A DNA stretch of 45,926 nucleotides from Candidatus Sulfopaludibacter sp. SbA3 (lineage in GTDB: Bacteria > Acidobacteriota > Terriglobia > Bryobacterales > Bryobacteraceae): contig CAMATG010000005.1 of NCBI GenBank assembly GCA_945860645.1, positions 1 through 45,926 of the forward strand. Reading direction: 5' to 3'. Below the pieces are notes generated by a model that saw only the letters and a program-made list of their open reading frames with translations, was not told the origin of the DNA and searched no databases. The position numbers were made by a program, and so were the translations under genes. Of the stretch, positions 9,876 to 18,186 are shown one piece after another (within the stretch, counting starts at the first letter, position 1; each line of letters opens with the position of its first letter).

Positions 9876-11633
9876 ATGCGAAAGATTACTCTCGCCACCG
9901 CGGCGCTGGGACTGCTCAGCACTGGTCTCGCTGCTGCCGAGGGTCCCGTTTTCCGGACCGTCAGCACCAGCCAGGCCGAACGGGAAATCAGTGGATTCAC
10001 CAGTGTTTCCTCGACCGCAGCGATGTGGGTGTGGGCCGACAAACAGGTCTACCGGCCCGGCGAACAACTCACTGTTCGTTGGACCGTGAAGCCCAATAAC
10101 GATCTGTATCCGTACACGATCGTGGCCTACCGGCAGAACAACCAGAACGGTGCGAAGTTCTATCTGCCAGCCAACAGCAACGCCACCACCGACTTCTTCG
10201 GCAACACCCCGGAACAGGGCTTCCGCATCGTGCGGATCCCAGAAGCGGCCAAGGCCACTGTGGCCACGGTCACCGTTCCCGAAGAGTTCGGCATGCACAC
10301 GCTGGTTGTGCAGTTGCGCGACTACACCGGTACGCGCCCGGTGAAGACCGCTTACTTCAAATTCAGTGTCGTCCGCGCCACGGTCGACCTGCCGGCCAAC
10401 ATCACCGAAAACCGGACCCTGACTTCCGACAATGCCTACAGCATCCGCGGCATCGTCACCGTCCGCAACAACGCCACGCTCACCATCGAGCCCGGCACGG
10501 TAATCATCGGTCAGCCCGGCTCGCAGCCGCCTTCGGTGCTGCTCGTCGCCAACAACGGCAAATTGGTCGCCGAAGGCACGCGCTCCCGCCCGATCATCAT
10601 GACCTCGTCGCAGCCCATCGGCCGCCGTCAACGCGGCGACTGGGGTGGCCTCGTTATGCTCGGCCAGGCCCCGATCAACGATCCCGCCGGCTTCCTGACC
10701 ATCGAAGGCCTCCCGGAACTGCCGGAAACCCGTTACGGCGGAACCGATCCGAATCATAGCTGCGGCAGCCTGAAGTATCTTCGTGTCGAGTTTGCCGGCG
10801 CCCTCCTGCGGCCCAACGAAGAAACCAACTCCATCACCTGGGGTGCTTGCGGCAAAGGTACTAAGGCCGAATACCTCCAGGCCCACTATGGCCTCGACGA
10901 TGCCTTTGAATGGTTTGGTGGCACCAACGACGCGAAGTACCTCGTCGGCACCTACACGGCGGACGACTTCCTCGATGGCCAGGTCGGCTGGTCCGGGCGC
11001 GTGCAGCACGGTGTGATGGTCGCCAACGACGACCTTTCGAACCGCGGCATCGAGATGGACAACTACGAGCGGAACTTTGCCGCGCGTCCTCTCGGCAGTC
11101 CCTCCATGTACAACATCTCCTTCATCGGCGGTGGCGCGCGTGGCTTTGACGAAGCCGACTCACCCTGCCTGTATTTCCGGCGCGGCGCGGGCGGTTCGTA
11201 CAACAACATGCTCTGCTACAACTGGGTCACCCGTACCTTCGGCGGCGCCAACATTGCCGACAGCATCCAGCCGAACATCGCTGCCGGGAACTTCAAAGTG
11301 AATGGAATCCTGTCCTGGAACAGCGGCCTCAACACGACGCCTCCTGCTCCGGCTACCCTGGATGGTCAAGTAGTCGCGGACTTCCGCGCCCTCCTGACGG
11401 CTCCCGGCTCGCAGTTCCTCATTGCGGACACCCTGCTTCGCCGCCCGCTGGAACGCTCCGACCCGGACTTCCGGCCTCTCACCGGTTCGCCCATCTATCG
11501 CGCCAACTGGATTCAGCCTCCGGACGACGGCTTCTTTGACCAGTGGGCCACGTGGATCGGCGGCTTCGGCGACCACGACTGGACCGAAGAGTGGGCGAAC
11601 TTCGCTCAGGAACAGGATTTGCAGCAGCCGTAA
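9876..11633 (+). CDS. Secreted beta-helix-like surface protein, probable partner of the TonB receptor
   Basis: Signal peptide MRKITLATAALGLLSTGLAAA; LTIEPGTVIIGQPG, RPIIMTSSQPIGRRQRGDWGGLVMLGQAPIND, LKYLRVEFAG; cotranscription suggested by the 27-bp gap from the TonB gene. Confidence 0.75.
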   Translation: MRKITLATAALGLLSTGLAAAEGPVFRTVSTSQAEREISGFTSVSSTAAMWVWADKQVYRPGEQLTVRWTVKPNNDLYPYTIVAYRQNNQNGAKFYLPANSNATTDFFGNTPEQGFRIVRIPEAAKATVATVTVPEEFGMHTLVVQLRDYTGTRPVKTAYFKFSVVRATVDLPANITENRTLTSDNAYSIRGIVTVRNNATLTIEPGTVIIGQPGSQPPSVLLVANNGKLVAEGTRSRPIIMTSSQPIGRRQRGDWGGLVMLGQAPINDPAGFLTIEGLPELPETRYGGTDPNHSCGSLKYLRVEFAGALLRPNEETNSITWGACGKGTKAEYLQAHYGLDDAFEWFGGTNDAKYLVGTYTADDFLDGQVGWSGRVQHGVMVANDDLSNRGIEMDNYERNFAARPLGSPSMYNISFIGGGARGFDEADSPCLYFRRGAGGSYNNMLCYNWVTRTFGGANIADSIQPNIAAGNFKVNGILSWNSGLNTTPPAPATLDGQVVADFRALLTAPGSQFLIADTLLRRPLERSDPDFRPLTGSPIYRANWIQPPDDGFFDQWATWIGGFGDHDWTEEWANFAQEQDLQQP

Positions 11634-11663
11634 GCGCGACTGCAAGATAGGCAATACTCTCAG

Positions 11664-11690
11664 CCCGCGGCTCCGGCCGCGGGTTTTTTT
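11664..11690 (+). terminator. Rho-independent terminator of the 6297-11633 cluster
   Basis: CCCGCGG-ctccgg-CCGCGGG followed by TTTTTTT. Confidence 0.93.
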
Positions 11691-11736
11691 GTGTCTGTTG
11701 TTGAAGTTGTCCTCTTCGGACTCTGCTGCTCGTGGC

Positions 11737-11990
11737 GCTCGCCGAAAGATCCTGATCATTGGCGATTCAAGCACCATCGGATACCCTCCATTCGTATCGC
11801 TGGAGAGGCCACCGTCGTCCATTCTAACGAAGACTCCGGTATGACTCCCGCGGTCCCGTTTGTTCGCCCACACTGGCAGCCCGCCACCAATTCCTCGCAG
11901 CATCCGAATGGGACTTGTCCGCCTGGCGTCTTCAAGGCCAACCGATACCCTTACCCACAAATCCGAGAAGGGTGTCCGTACCTCTTCCGG
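11737..11990 (+). pseudogene. Degraded SGNH/GDSL hydrolase relic with frameshift
   Basis: RRKILIIGDSSTIGYPPFVS in one frame (GDS block I), continuing in another frame as IAGEATVVHSNEDSG; no intact ORF. Confidence 0.6.
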
Positions 11991-12322
11991 GTACGACGCC
12001 GGTGTCGACGGAAAAGAATGGCAGATGGCCAAGCGGGACTGGTTGGCAAGCACTCTCCGCCAACCACCTCACGTGGCTTGCCAACTCGTTGCGAGCAGGC
12101 CGGATTGGTAGAAGCGTCGATCCTGGGCGCCGCCCAGAACAGGTAGATCCGTCGCTAGATCTTCCTGCCAGTCTCTCCTGTATGGCCTGGGATCGCGTTA
12201 CACCGCACAATTACGTGAATAGGGGCCTATCCGTCGTGTTTCATAGCGTAGTCATCACCTCGAAGGCGCCTTGCTGCTGATTCGTCATTCACGTGTCACA
12301 TTCCGGCGGTACCGTTACATTG

Positions 12323-12868
12323 ATGAATCAAAAGGAGGAGGCGCCGCTCATCTACGGGGTTGTCGTCCCGCGATCTTACCCGGCGATCCAATTCCCGATC
12401 GGGCTCCTCAACTTTCCTCCCGCGGCGGCGGTCGCGGGCATCCCGATGGCCGACATACTGGCTGGGGTGGCGGGTCTGGTCCGGTTCTGCCACCGGATAC
12501 GCGTGGATGCCCAGGCCATCTGGTTTCTACCGGGGCCGGGGCCGGCGCCCTTGGGCGCGCAGAGCGCTGGGGCGCAGTTGCTGCCATTTCGATTGACGGC
12601 CGAGGAGCTATTGTTCTGCCGCTGGTTCGGCCATTCCTTTTCCGTTGAGTCGGCATACCCGGAACCGGAGGCGTTTGCGGGGTTGAGCGATGGCCACCTT
12701 CGCGGGCAGGTTGTTGACCTGTTGAAAAAGTTAAACGGCGACCGCTTGGTGGAGGCCGCCGTTTATCAGAAACTGACCGACATCATCAATCGCGGTTGGG
12801 AGGAATCGCCGATAGTTGCGCATCCAGCCAGGGGAGCCAAATGCGTAACGCCGAGCGGCGGGCGATGA
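12323..12868 (+). CDS. Hypothetical protein
   Basis: Open frame MNQKEEAPLIYGVVVPRSYPAIQFPIG...; plausible composition but no recognised family; 3' end overlaps the opposite-strand CDS. Confidence 0.4.
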   Translation: MNQKEEAPLIYGVVVPRSYPAIQFPIGLLNFPPAAAVAGIPMADILAGVAGLVRFCHRIRVDAQAIWFLPGPGPAPLGAQSAGAQLLPFRLTAEELLFCRWFGHSFSVESAYPEPEAFAGLSDGHLRGQVVDLLKKLNGDRLVEAAVYQKLTDIINRGWEESPIVAHPARGAKCVTPSGGR

Positions 12869-13316
12869 TCACCTGATTGGTGGTTTGGCCAGCGGCCTTG
12901 ACGCCCATGGCGATTGCGAGGCGGTCTTCGCCCAGGACGCGCACGCGGACGCTCCACTGGCGGTCCGTATCGCTGGGCCAGTAGTGGGTACGGGACTTCG
13001 CATCGGGGAACAGCGCGTCGACGTTGACGGGGATGTGAAAGTTGCGAGTGACGCCGGCGAGCTTGCCGTCCTCTTTGCGGAAGAGCAGAAGATGGGAATG
13101 GTCGTGGGCATCGGCGACATCGGTCTGGTAGAACCAGGTGATGAAGCGTGGGTCGGCATCGGCAATTTGAACGGGAGGGCCCAGGCGGCGGGAGAGCTGG
13201 GTGGGGGTTTCTTCCAGGGTGTAGCGCAGGAGTTCGGCGGCGGCCAGCGGTGTTTCGGCGCGCAGCAGGGGCGCGGCGATAAGCCACACCCCTGCTGCCA
13301 GAAGCAGTCCTTGCAT
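12786..13316 (-). CDS. Secreted hypothetical protein
   Basis: Signal peptide MQGLLLAAGVWLIAAPLLRAE; start is 2 bp from the end of the alkaline phosphatase gene (operon-like). Confidence 0.65.
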   Translation of the reverse strand: MQGLLLAAGVWLIAAPLLRAETPLAAAELLRYTLEETPTQLSRRLGPPVQIADADPRFITWFYQTDVADAHDHSHLLLFRKEDGKLAGVTRNFHIPVNVDALFPDAKSRTHYWPSDTDRQWSVRVRVLGEDRLAIAMGVKAAGQTTNQVIIARRSALRIWLPWLDAQLSAIPPNRD

Positions 13317-13318
13317 CC

Positions 13319-15343
13319 TTACTTTCCTACCGTGCGGGGGAGAGCCTTGCTGTTCTGCAGGAGATCAACGAGACGGTCGCCGTCGGTGGTGTCAGTGGAG
13401 AGAGCCGCGGCCATCTTGAAGAAGATGTCGGCCTGGTCCATGTAGCCGGTGAAGAGGAAGGCGCCGGGGCCTTCGGCCGAAACCGGGACGCTGGAGCCGG
13501 TGTGATCGCCGGTACGGAAGCCGACGGCCAGGCGGCGCAGGCCGGGGCCGCTGTTGGCGGGGTAGCCGGTCTTGGAGTCCATCGGGTAGGCGGTGCTGCC
13601 GAAGTAGGTGGAGTAGGTGCTCGACGCCGGGTCGGCCGCCACATTCACGGGCGGGAACGAACCGGGCATCCCGGCGCGGCCACCGTTGTTAGAAGCGCCA
13701 GTGCTGGCGTTGATGAAGGGCAAACCGGCACGGGCGTTGGAGTAGGAGTCACCGTAGACGGTGAAGTCCTGGTCGCCGCCGGCGGTCCGGAAGGAGATCT
13801 TCTCGGACTTGCTGCGGTTGAAGTACTCAGCATCAGGGGTGTTGCTGACGCCAATGATGTGCATGGATTGATCGTGGTCGGCGGTGACGACGATGAGCGT
13901 GTCCTTGCCACCGCGCTTGGCAGCCCAGGAGCGGGCGACGCCGACGGACTTATCCAGTTCAATCGCGTCCCAGATCGTGCCGCCGGCCTGATTGGGGTGG
14001 GACTGTTTGTCGATGGACGCGGCTTCCACCATAAGGATGAAGGGCGACTGGGAGAAGCTGGTGGAGAGGATTTCGATGGCTTTGCCGGTCATGACGTCGA
14101 GCATGGGCTGATCGGTGAAGCTGCCGAGGTTGGCGACGGGTTCAGAGGCCGGGCGCTGCATGCCGAGTTTGTCGTAGGCGACGTCCATGTTCACGTCGGC
14201 GGCGGTGGTGATGCCGTTCGAGTTCGGGGCAGGGTTTGCGGAGCCTTTGAAGAGGCCGATGGTGGGTTGGCCGTAGTTCAACGCTTTGAGGTCAGTGGCG
14301 TTGGTGACGTAGCGGTAGCCGAGGGAGCGGAACTCGCCGATGAGGTCACGGCCATCGGGACGGCCGGCGGCGGTGAACGGATCGGTGCCGCCACCGAGTA
14401 TGACGTCGAAGGCCGGGCGGCCGCCGAGCATGGGGTTTTCACGGTAATGGCGGGCGATTTCCAGGCGACTCTGGCGGAAGCCGACGTAGGCGCCTTGTAC
14501 GGCGGGAGTGGCATCGGTGACGGCGGCGGTGGTGACGATGCCGGTGCGGTACTGGTAGCGGCGTTTCAGATACTGCCACAGGTTTTCGACACGGGGGTTG
14601 TCGTTGATGAAGCCAACGGTGGAGGCATTTTGGAGGCCGTTGAAGCGCCAGCGGCAGTCGTTGCCGTCGGCGAAGGTGTTGACGGCGTTCAGGAAGCTCT
14701 TGTTGCCGGTGGCCCAGGCGGTACCGGTGTTGGCGGAGTCGGGGACGATGGAATCGGAGCCGTAGGTCATGGACATGCCGGTGACGGGCATTTTGTCCAT
14801 TTCGAGCAGGTTGTCGAAGTAGCCTTCGCGGAAGGCGTTTTTGCCGTTGGCATCGAGTGTGGCACGGCCGACGAGACGGGCGGCGTCGCGGTAGGCGGTG
14901 CCCAGGGCGTCGCCGATGAAGAGGACGATGTTGCGGCGTTGGTTGGCGGGGAGGTTGAACTCGCGGATGGAGAGGGTGCGGGAGTCGGTGACGGTGGCGC
15001 CGTCGGCAGTGAGGCTGACGGTGAGCGGGATGTCGCCGGGGGTCTCAATGGACTGCAGGTTGGCGCGGAGGACGAAGTCCGAAGAGGTATCGCAATCGAG
15101 TTCGGTTTTGACGGGGGCGGAGAATTTAGAGGTAAGGTCGACGGTGCCGGCGGTGACCTTCACGTTGGACACGGCTTGCGCGTTGCGGACTTCGATGACG
15201 AGGTCGATCAGTTGGCCCTGGAGGAGGCGCGTGCGTTCAGGCAGCGCGAAGCGGACATTCGGCACCGTGGATTGGGCGTAAGAAGAGAGGCCGGCGAGCA
15301 GTGTGAATGCGGCCGTTTGGAAGAATCTGGTTGATCTTTGCAT
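13319..15343 (-). CDS. Alkaline phosphatase (PhoA superfamily) with N-terminal Ig-like extension
   Basis: NIVLFIGDALGTAYRDAARLV, YGSDSIVPDSANTGTAWATGNKSFLNAVN (DSA nucleophile block), LMVEAASIDKQSHPNQAGGTIWDAIELDKSV, LIVVTADHDQSMHIIG. Confidence 0.93.
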   Translation of the reverse strand: MQRSTRFFQTAAFTLLAGLSSYAQSTVPNVRFALPERTRLLQGQLIDLVIEVRNAQAVSNVKVTAGTVDLTSKFSAPVKTELDCDTSSDFVLRANLQSIETPGDIPLTVSLTADGATVTDSRTLSIREFNLPANQRRNIVLFIGDALGTAYRDAARLVGRATLDANGKNAFREGYFDNLLEMDKMPVTGMSMTYGSDSIVPDSANTGTAWATGNKSFLNAVNTFADGNDCRWRFNGLQNASTVGFINDNPRVENLWQYLKRRYQYRTGIVTTAAVTDATPAVQGAYVGFRQSRLEIARHYRENPMLGGRPAFDVILGGGTDPFTAAGRPDGRDLIGEFRSLGYRYVTNATDLKALNYGQPTIGLFKGSANPAPNSNGITTAADVNMDVAYDKLGMQRPASEPVANLGSFTDQPMLDVMTGKAIEILSTSFSQSPFILMVEAASIDKQSHPNQAGGTIWDAIELDKSVGVARSWAAKRGGKDTLIVVTADHDQSMHIIGVSNTPDAEYFNRSKSEKISFRTAGGDQDFTVYGDSYSNARAGLPFINASTGASNNGGRAGMPGSFPPVNVAADPASSTYSTYFGSTAYPMDSKTGYPANSGPGLRRLAVGFRTGDHTGSSVPVSAEGPGAFLFTGYMDQADIFFKMAAALSTDTTDGDRLVDLLQNSKALPRTVGK

Positions 15344-15456
15344 AGATTGATTCAGCGTCCAATCTAGCCGTGCTAGATGGCGGCTTCATCACAATCGGCT
15401 CAATAGTGCGTTACAGGGTTAACGAGACGTTGGACTCCGTCACGTTTTTCCTGGGG

Positions 15457-15471
15457 ATTGCGCTTTGCAAT
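15457..15471. promoter_or_regulatory. Candidate operator: small inverted repeat ATTGC-N5-GCAAT in the divergent intergenic region
   Basis: ATTGCGCTTTGCAAT, 52 bp before the 15523 ATG; directly followed by TATAGC. Confidence 0.25.
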
Positions 15472-15522
15472 ATAGCGGCGCGCAGAGCGAGGCCGCGAGC
15501 AAACGCGAAAACAAGGACTCCC

Positions 15523-16476
15523 ATGGCAAAACGAAAACGACCCACGAAAGCGTCCCAGCAGAACGACCTGATGGATGACATGAAAACCTTCATCCGTACG
15601 GAGGGCCTGCGGTATCTGAACGCCCGGAACATCAACTCCATTGGCATCGGCCGGAAGATCAGCGCCAAAGGGCCTAGCGGCGCGGTCTGCATTCAATTCA
15701 CGGTGGACCGGAAGGCGACGGCGGAACACCTGGAGGGAATGGGCTCCCGGTTCATCCCCGCTCAATTCGTGATCGGCGACCGGATTGTGCCCAGCGATGT
15801 CATTGAGCGGCGGTTCCGTCCGGGATGGCGGCCGGTGACGGAGGTGACGTTGGAGAAGGCGGAACGGAAGTCGCGGCAGAAAATTGTGGCGCCGGGGATC
15901 AGCATCGGGCACCGGCGGGGAACAGCGGGGACGATCGGGGCTTTGGTGTACGACCGCGCCAACGGGGCTCCGCTGCTGTTGAGCAACTGGCACGTGCTGC
16001 AGATGAAGGAGGACGATACGCCGGGTGCGATTGGCGATGAGATCGTGCAGCCTGGCCCGTACGATGACAATCGGGTGTCGGACAACGTGGTGGGGAAGTT
16101 GGTGCGGAGCCATCTGGGATTCGCGGGGGACTGCGCGGTGGCGTCCATTGAAGGGCGGGGTTTCCGGCCGGAGGTGTATGGTCTGCAGACTGTGCCGCTG
16201 CGGGTTGGGCGGGCGGAGTTGGACGATGTGGTGATGAAGTCGGGCCGGACGACGGAGGTGACACGGGGCATCGTGACGCGCATTGAAGTGCAGACGAAGA
16301 TGAACTACGGGGAGCGGGAGGAGATCATCGGCGGGTTTGAAATTGGCCCGCATCCCGACGACGATGCGGACCGGGAGATCTCGATGGGCGGGGATTCGGG
16401 AGCGGCGTGGATGGCGGTGGATCCCGATACCGGCAAGGCGATCGATGTGATGCTGGGCCTGCATTTCGCGGGGTAG
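15523..16476 (+). CDS. Trypsin-like serine peptidase domain protein, ending at TAG but continuing in frame into the nuclease
   Basis: LLLSNWHVLQ (His), FAGDCAVASIEG (Asp), ISMGGDSGAAWMAV (GDSG Ser), MLGLHFAG-TAG; ATG 15523 with AAGGACT upstream. Confidence 0.85.
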   Translation: MAKRKRPTKASQQNDLMDDMKTFIRTEGLRYLNARNINSIGIGRKISAKGPSGAVCIQFTVDRKATAEHLEGMGSRFIPAQFVIGDRIVPSDVIERRFRPGWRPVTEVTLEKAERKSRQKIVAPGISIGHRRGTAGTIGALVYDRANGAPLLLSNWHVLQMKEDDTPGAIGDEIVQPGPYDDNRVSDNVVGKLVRSHLGFAGDCAVASIEGRGFRPEVYGLQTVPLRVGRAELDDVVMKSGRTTEVTRGIVTRIEVQTKMNYGEREEIIGGFEIGPHPDDDADREISMGGDSGAAWMAVDPDTGKAIDVMLGLHFAG

Positions 16477-17478
16477 GCATCGGCGGAGCAGCCGGAGTTT
16501 GCATTGGCCTGCGCGGCGCATTCGGTGCTGGAGAAACTGGACGTGACCTTGGCGCCGCCGAGTGGGCGCGGGGATGGCGCGGTGGTGGAGCGGGTGATTG
16601 GGGGCGACGGGTATGACGTGAACTTCATTGGCGTCGATTTGGATCTTCCGTTGCCGGCGACGCAGAAGATGAAGGACGACTTGATTGGGGCTGACGGCGC
16701 CGCGATTGCGAACTACACCCACTTCTCCCTGGCCATCCGCAAATCGAAGCGCATGGCGGCCTTCGTCGGCTGGAACATCGACGGGAACATTACGAAGCCC
16801 GATTCCAAAGAGGCCAGTTGGCAGATCGACCCGCGTATTCCGAAAGAGTATCAGCTGGACAACACCATCTACCGTCACACGAAATTCGACCGGGGCCACG
16901 TGGCCAAGCGGGAGGACCTGCTGTGGGGCGGGAAGGCGCGTGCCAAGCGGGCGAACGACGATTCGTTCTGCTACACCAACGCGACGCCGCAGCACGAGAA
17001 CTTCAACCGCCTGGCGCCGGCGCTGTGGAAGTCGCTGGAGGATGAGATCTTCCGGCAGGTTCCCGTTGCTGACCTACGGATTGCGCTGATTGGCGGACCG
17101 ATCTTCAGCGCGACCGACCGGCAGTTTGTTCCGTCGGCCGCACCGGCGGGATTCCAACCCGTTTCGATTCCGAAGGAGTTTTTCAAGATCGTGGCGTACC
17201 GGGATAACGCGAGCGGCGTGAAAGTTCTGGCGTTCCGGTTGTCGCAGGCCGAACTGGTGGCCGGGAAGCTGGAATCGGTGACCGCGGAATCGTTGGACCT
17301 GGCGCCGTTTGAGATGTATCAGGTTTCGGTGGCGAACATCGAGGCGGCGACTGGGTTGCGGTTTCCGGCGTTCAAACCCTTCGATACGAAACCGGCGGCG
17401 GAGCGAGTGGGGCTGGAGGCGGAGGGTTCGTCCCGCCAGATCCGCCCGATCCGGTCGTTCGGCGACATCGTGCGGTAG
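16477..17478 (+). CDS. DNA/RNA non-specific endonuclease (NUC1/DRGH) domain, in frame with the preceding peptidase after TAG
   Basis: ASAEQPEFALACAAHSVLEKLDVTL linker; NYTHFSLAIRKSKRMAAFVGWNIDG, YRHTKFDRGHVAKREDLLWG (DRGH), FCYTNATPQHENFNRLAPALWKSLED; listed independent ORF start is 16504 (TTG). Confidence 0.88.
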   Translation, partial: ASAEQPEFALACAAHSVLEKLDVTLAPPSGRGDGAVVERVIGGDGYDVNFIGVDLDLPLPATQKMKDDLIGADGAAIANYTHFSLAIRKSKRMAAFVGWNIDGNITKPDSKEASWQIDPRIPKEYQLDNTIYRHTKFDRGHVAKREDLLWGGKARAKRANDDSFCYTNATPQHENFNRLAPALWKSLEDEIFRQVPVADLRIALIGGPIFSATDRQFVPSAAPAGFQPVSIPKEFFKIVAYRDNASGVKVLAFRLSQAELVAGKLESVTAESLDLAPFEMYQVSVANIEAATGLRFPAFKPFDTKPAAERVGLEAEGSSRQIRPIRSFGDIVR

Positions 17479-17495
17479 GTGGCCAAGTTACGCGG

Positions 17496-17521
17496 CGAGG
17501 CGGGGCTGGCAACCCGCCTCG
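17496..17521. terminator. Hairpin between convergent genes, likely bidirectional terminator
   Basis: CGAGGCGGG-gctggcaa-CCCGCCTCG, 9-bp perfect stem, between the nuclease stop and the RNase T2 stop; no long U tract. Confidence 0.55.
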
Positions 17522-18169
17522 TTAGCGCACGGGCTGTACGATGATCTCGGGCACGCGACAGGCCTGGCGGGTGACGTCGGCCGAGCAGGCACGGCCCTTC
17601 ATATCCTTACCGAGACAGACGCGGATTTCGTTCAGAAAGCGACCGGCGCAGGTGACGGAGACGGCTTCCTTGGCCAGGCCGGGGTTGGCGGCGAGGACTT
17701 CGTCTTTGATTTTTGCGGGGGAGATGGTGCGCGCGTTTTTGGGGGACTGGAAGGACTTGGGGACCTTGATGCCGCTGAAGGCGGCGCGGGCTTTGCCGAA
17801 GTATTCGGCCGCGCTGAGGCCGGTGCAGACGCCGTGCTTGTCCCATTCGTGGCGGATGAGGCGGCGGCTGGGCATGATGTCCATCATCTTTTCGACCAGG
17901 GCGTTGGAGAGGGTTTGGGAGGTGGCGCAGAACTGGGGCCAGCCGCGGTCGTATTGCGGCCAGAGGCCATGCAGAATGAACTCGTACTGGCGCTGGCCGC
18001 CGCATTGGGTGTTGTCGCGGGCGCCGGCGGGGGAGGAGCAGTACTGCGGGGACCAGGAGAGGGAGAGGAGATAAAAGTCGAATTCGCCGGCTTTTCCGCG
18101 GGGTTCGTTTCGCCCCTGGCCGAAGAGCGTCGCCGCCGTCAAAGAAACCAGCAAAATGAATCGCAACAT
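17522..18169 (-). CDS. Secreted ribonuclease T2 family protein
   Basis: EFILHGLWPQYDRGWPQFC (CAS I) and IRHEWDKHGVCTGLSAAEYF (CAS II); signal peptide MLRFILLVSLTAATLFGQG. Confidence 0.93.
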   Translation of the reverse strand: MLRFILLVSLTAATLFGQGRNEPRGKAGEFDFYLLSLSWSPQYCSSPAGARDNTQCGGQRQYEFILHGLWPQYDRGWPQFCATSQTLSNALVEKMMDIMPSRRLIRHEWDKHGVCTGLSAAEYFGKARAAFSGIKVPKSFQSPKNARTISPAKIKDEVLAANPGLAKEAVSVTCAGRFLNEIRVCLGKDMKGRACSADVTRQACRVPEIIVQPVR

Positions 18170-18186
18170 GACCCTACAATGTTAGC

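Noticed and set aside
9084-11009. 641-aa minus-strand ORF across the TonB/beta-helix genes
   Set aside because: Spans two convincing plus-strand genes and a gene boundary; high-GC antisense artefact
13502-15334. 610-aa plus-strand ORF antisense to alkaline phosphatase
   Set aside because: Gly/Val/Glu-rich translation with no motifs; mirrors a strong minus-strand CDS in high-GC DNA
15400-16995. 531-aa minus-strand ORF across protease-nuclease
   Set aside because: Arg/His/Pro-rich antisense artefact; the catalytic motifs are on the plus strand
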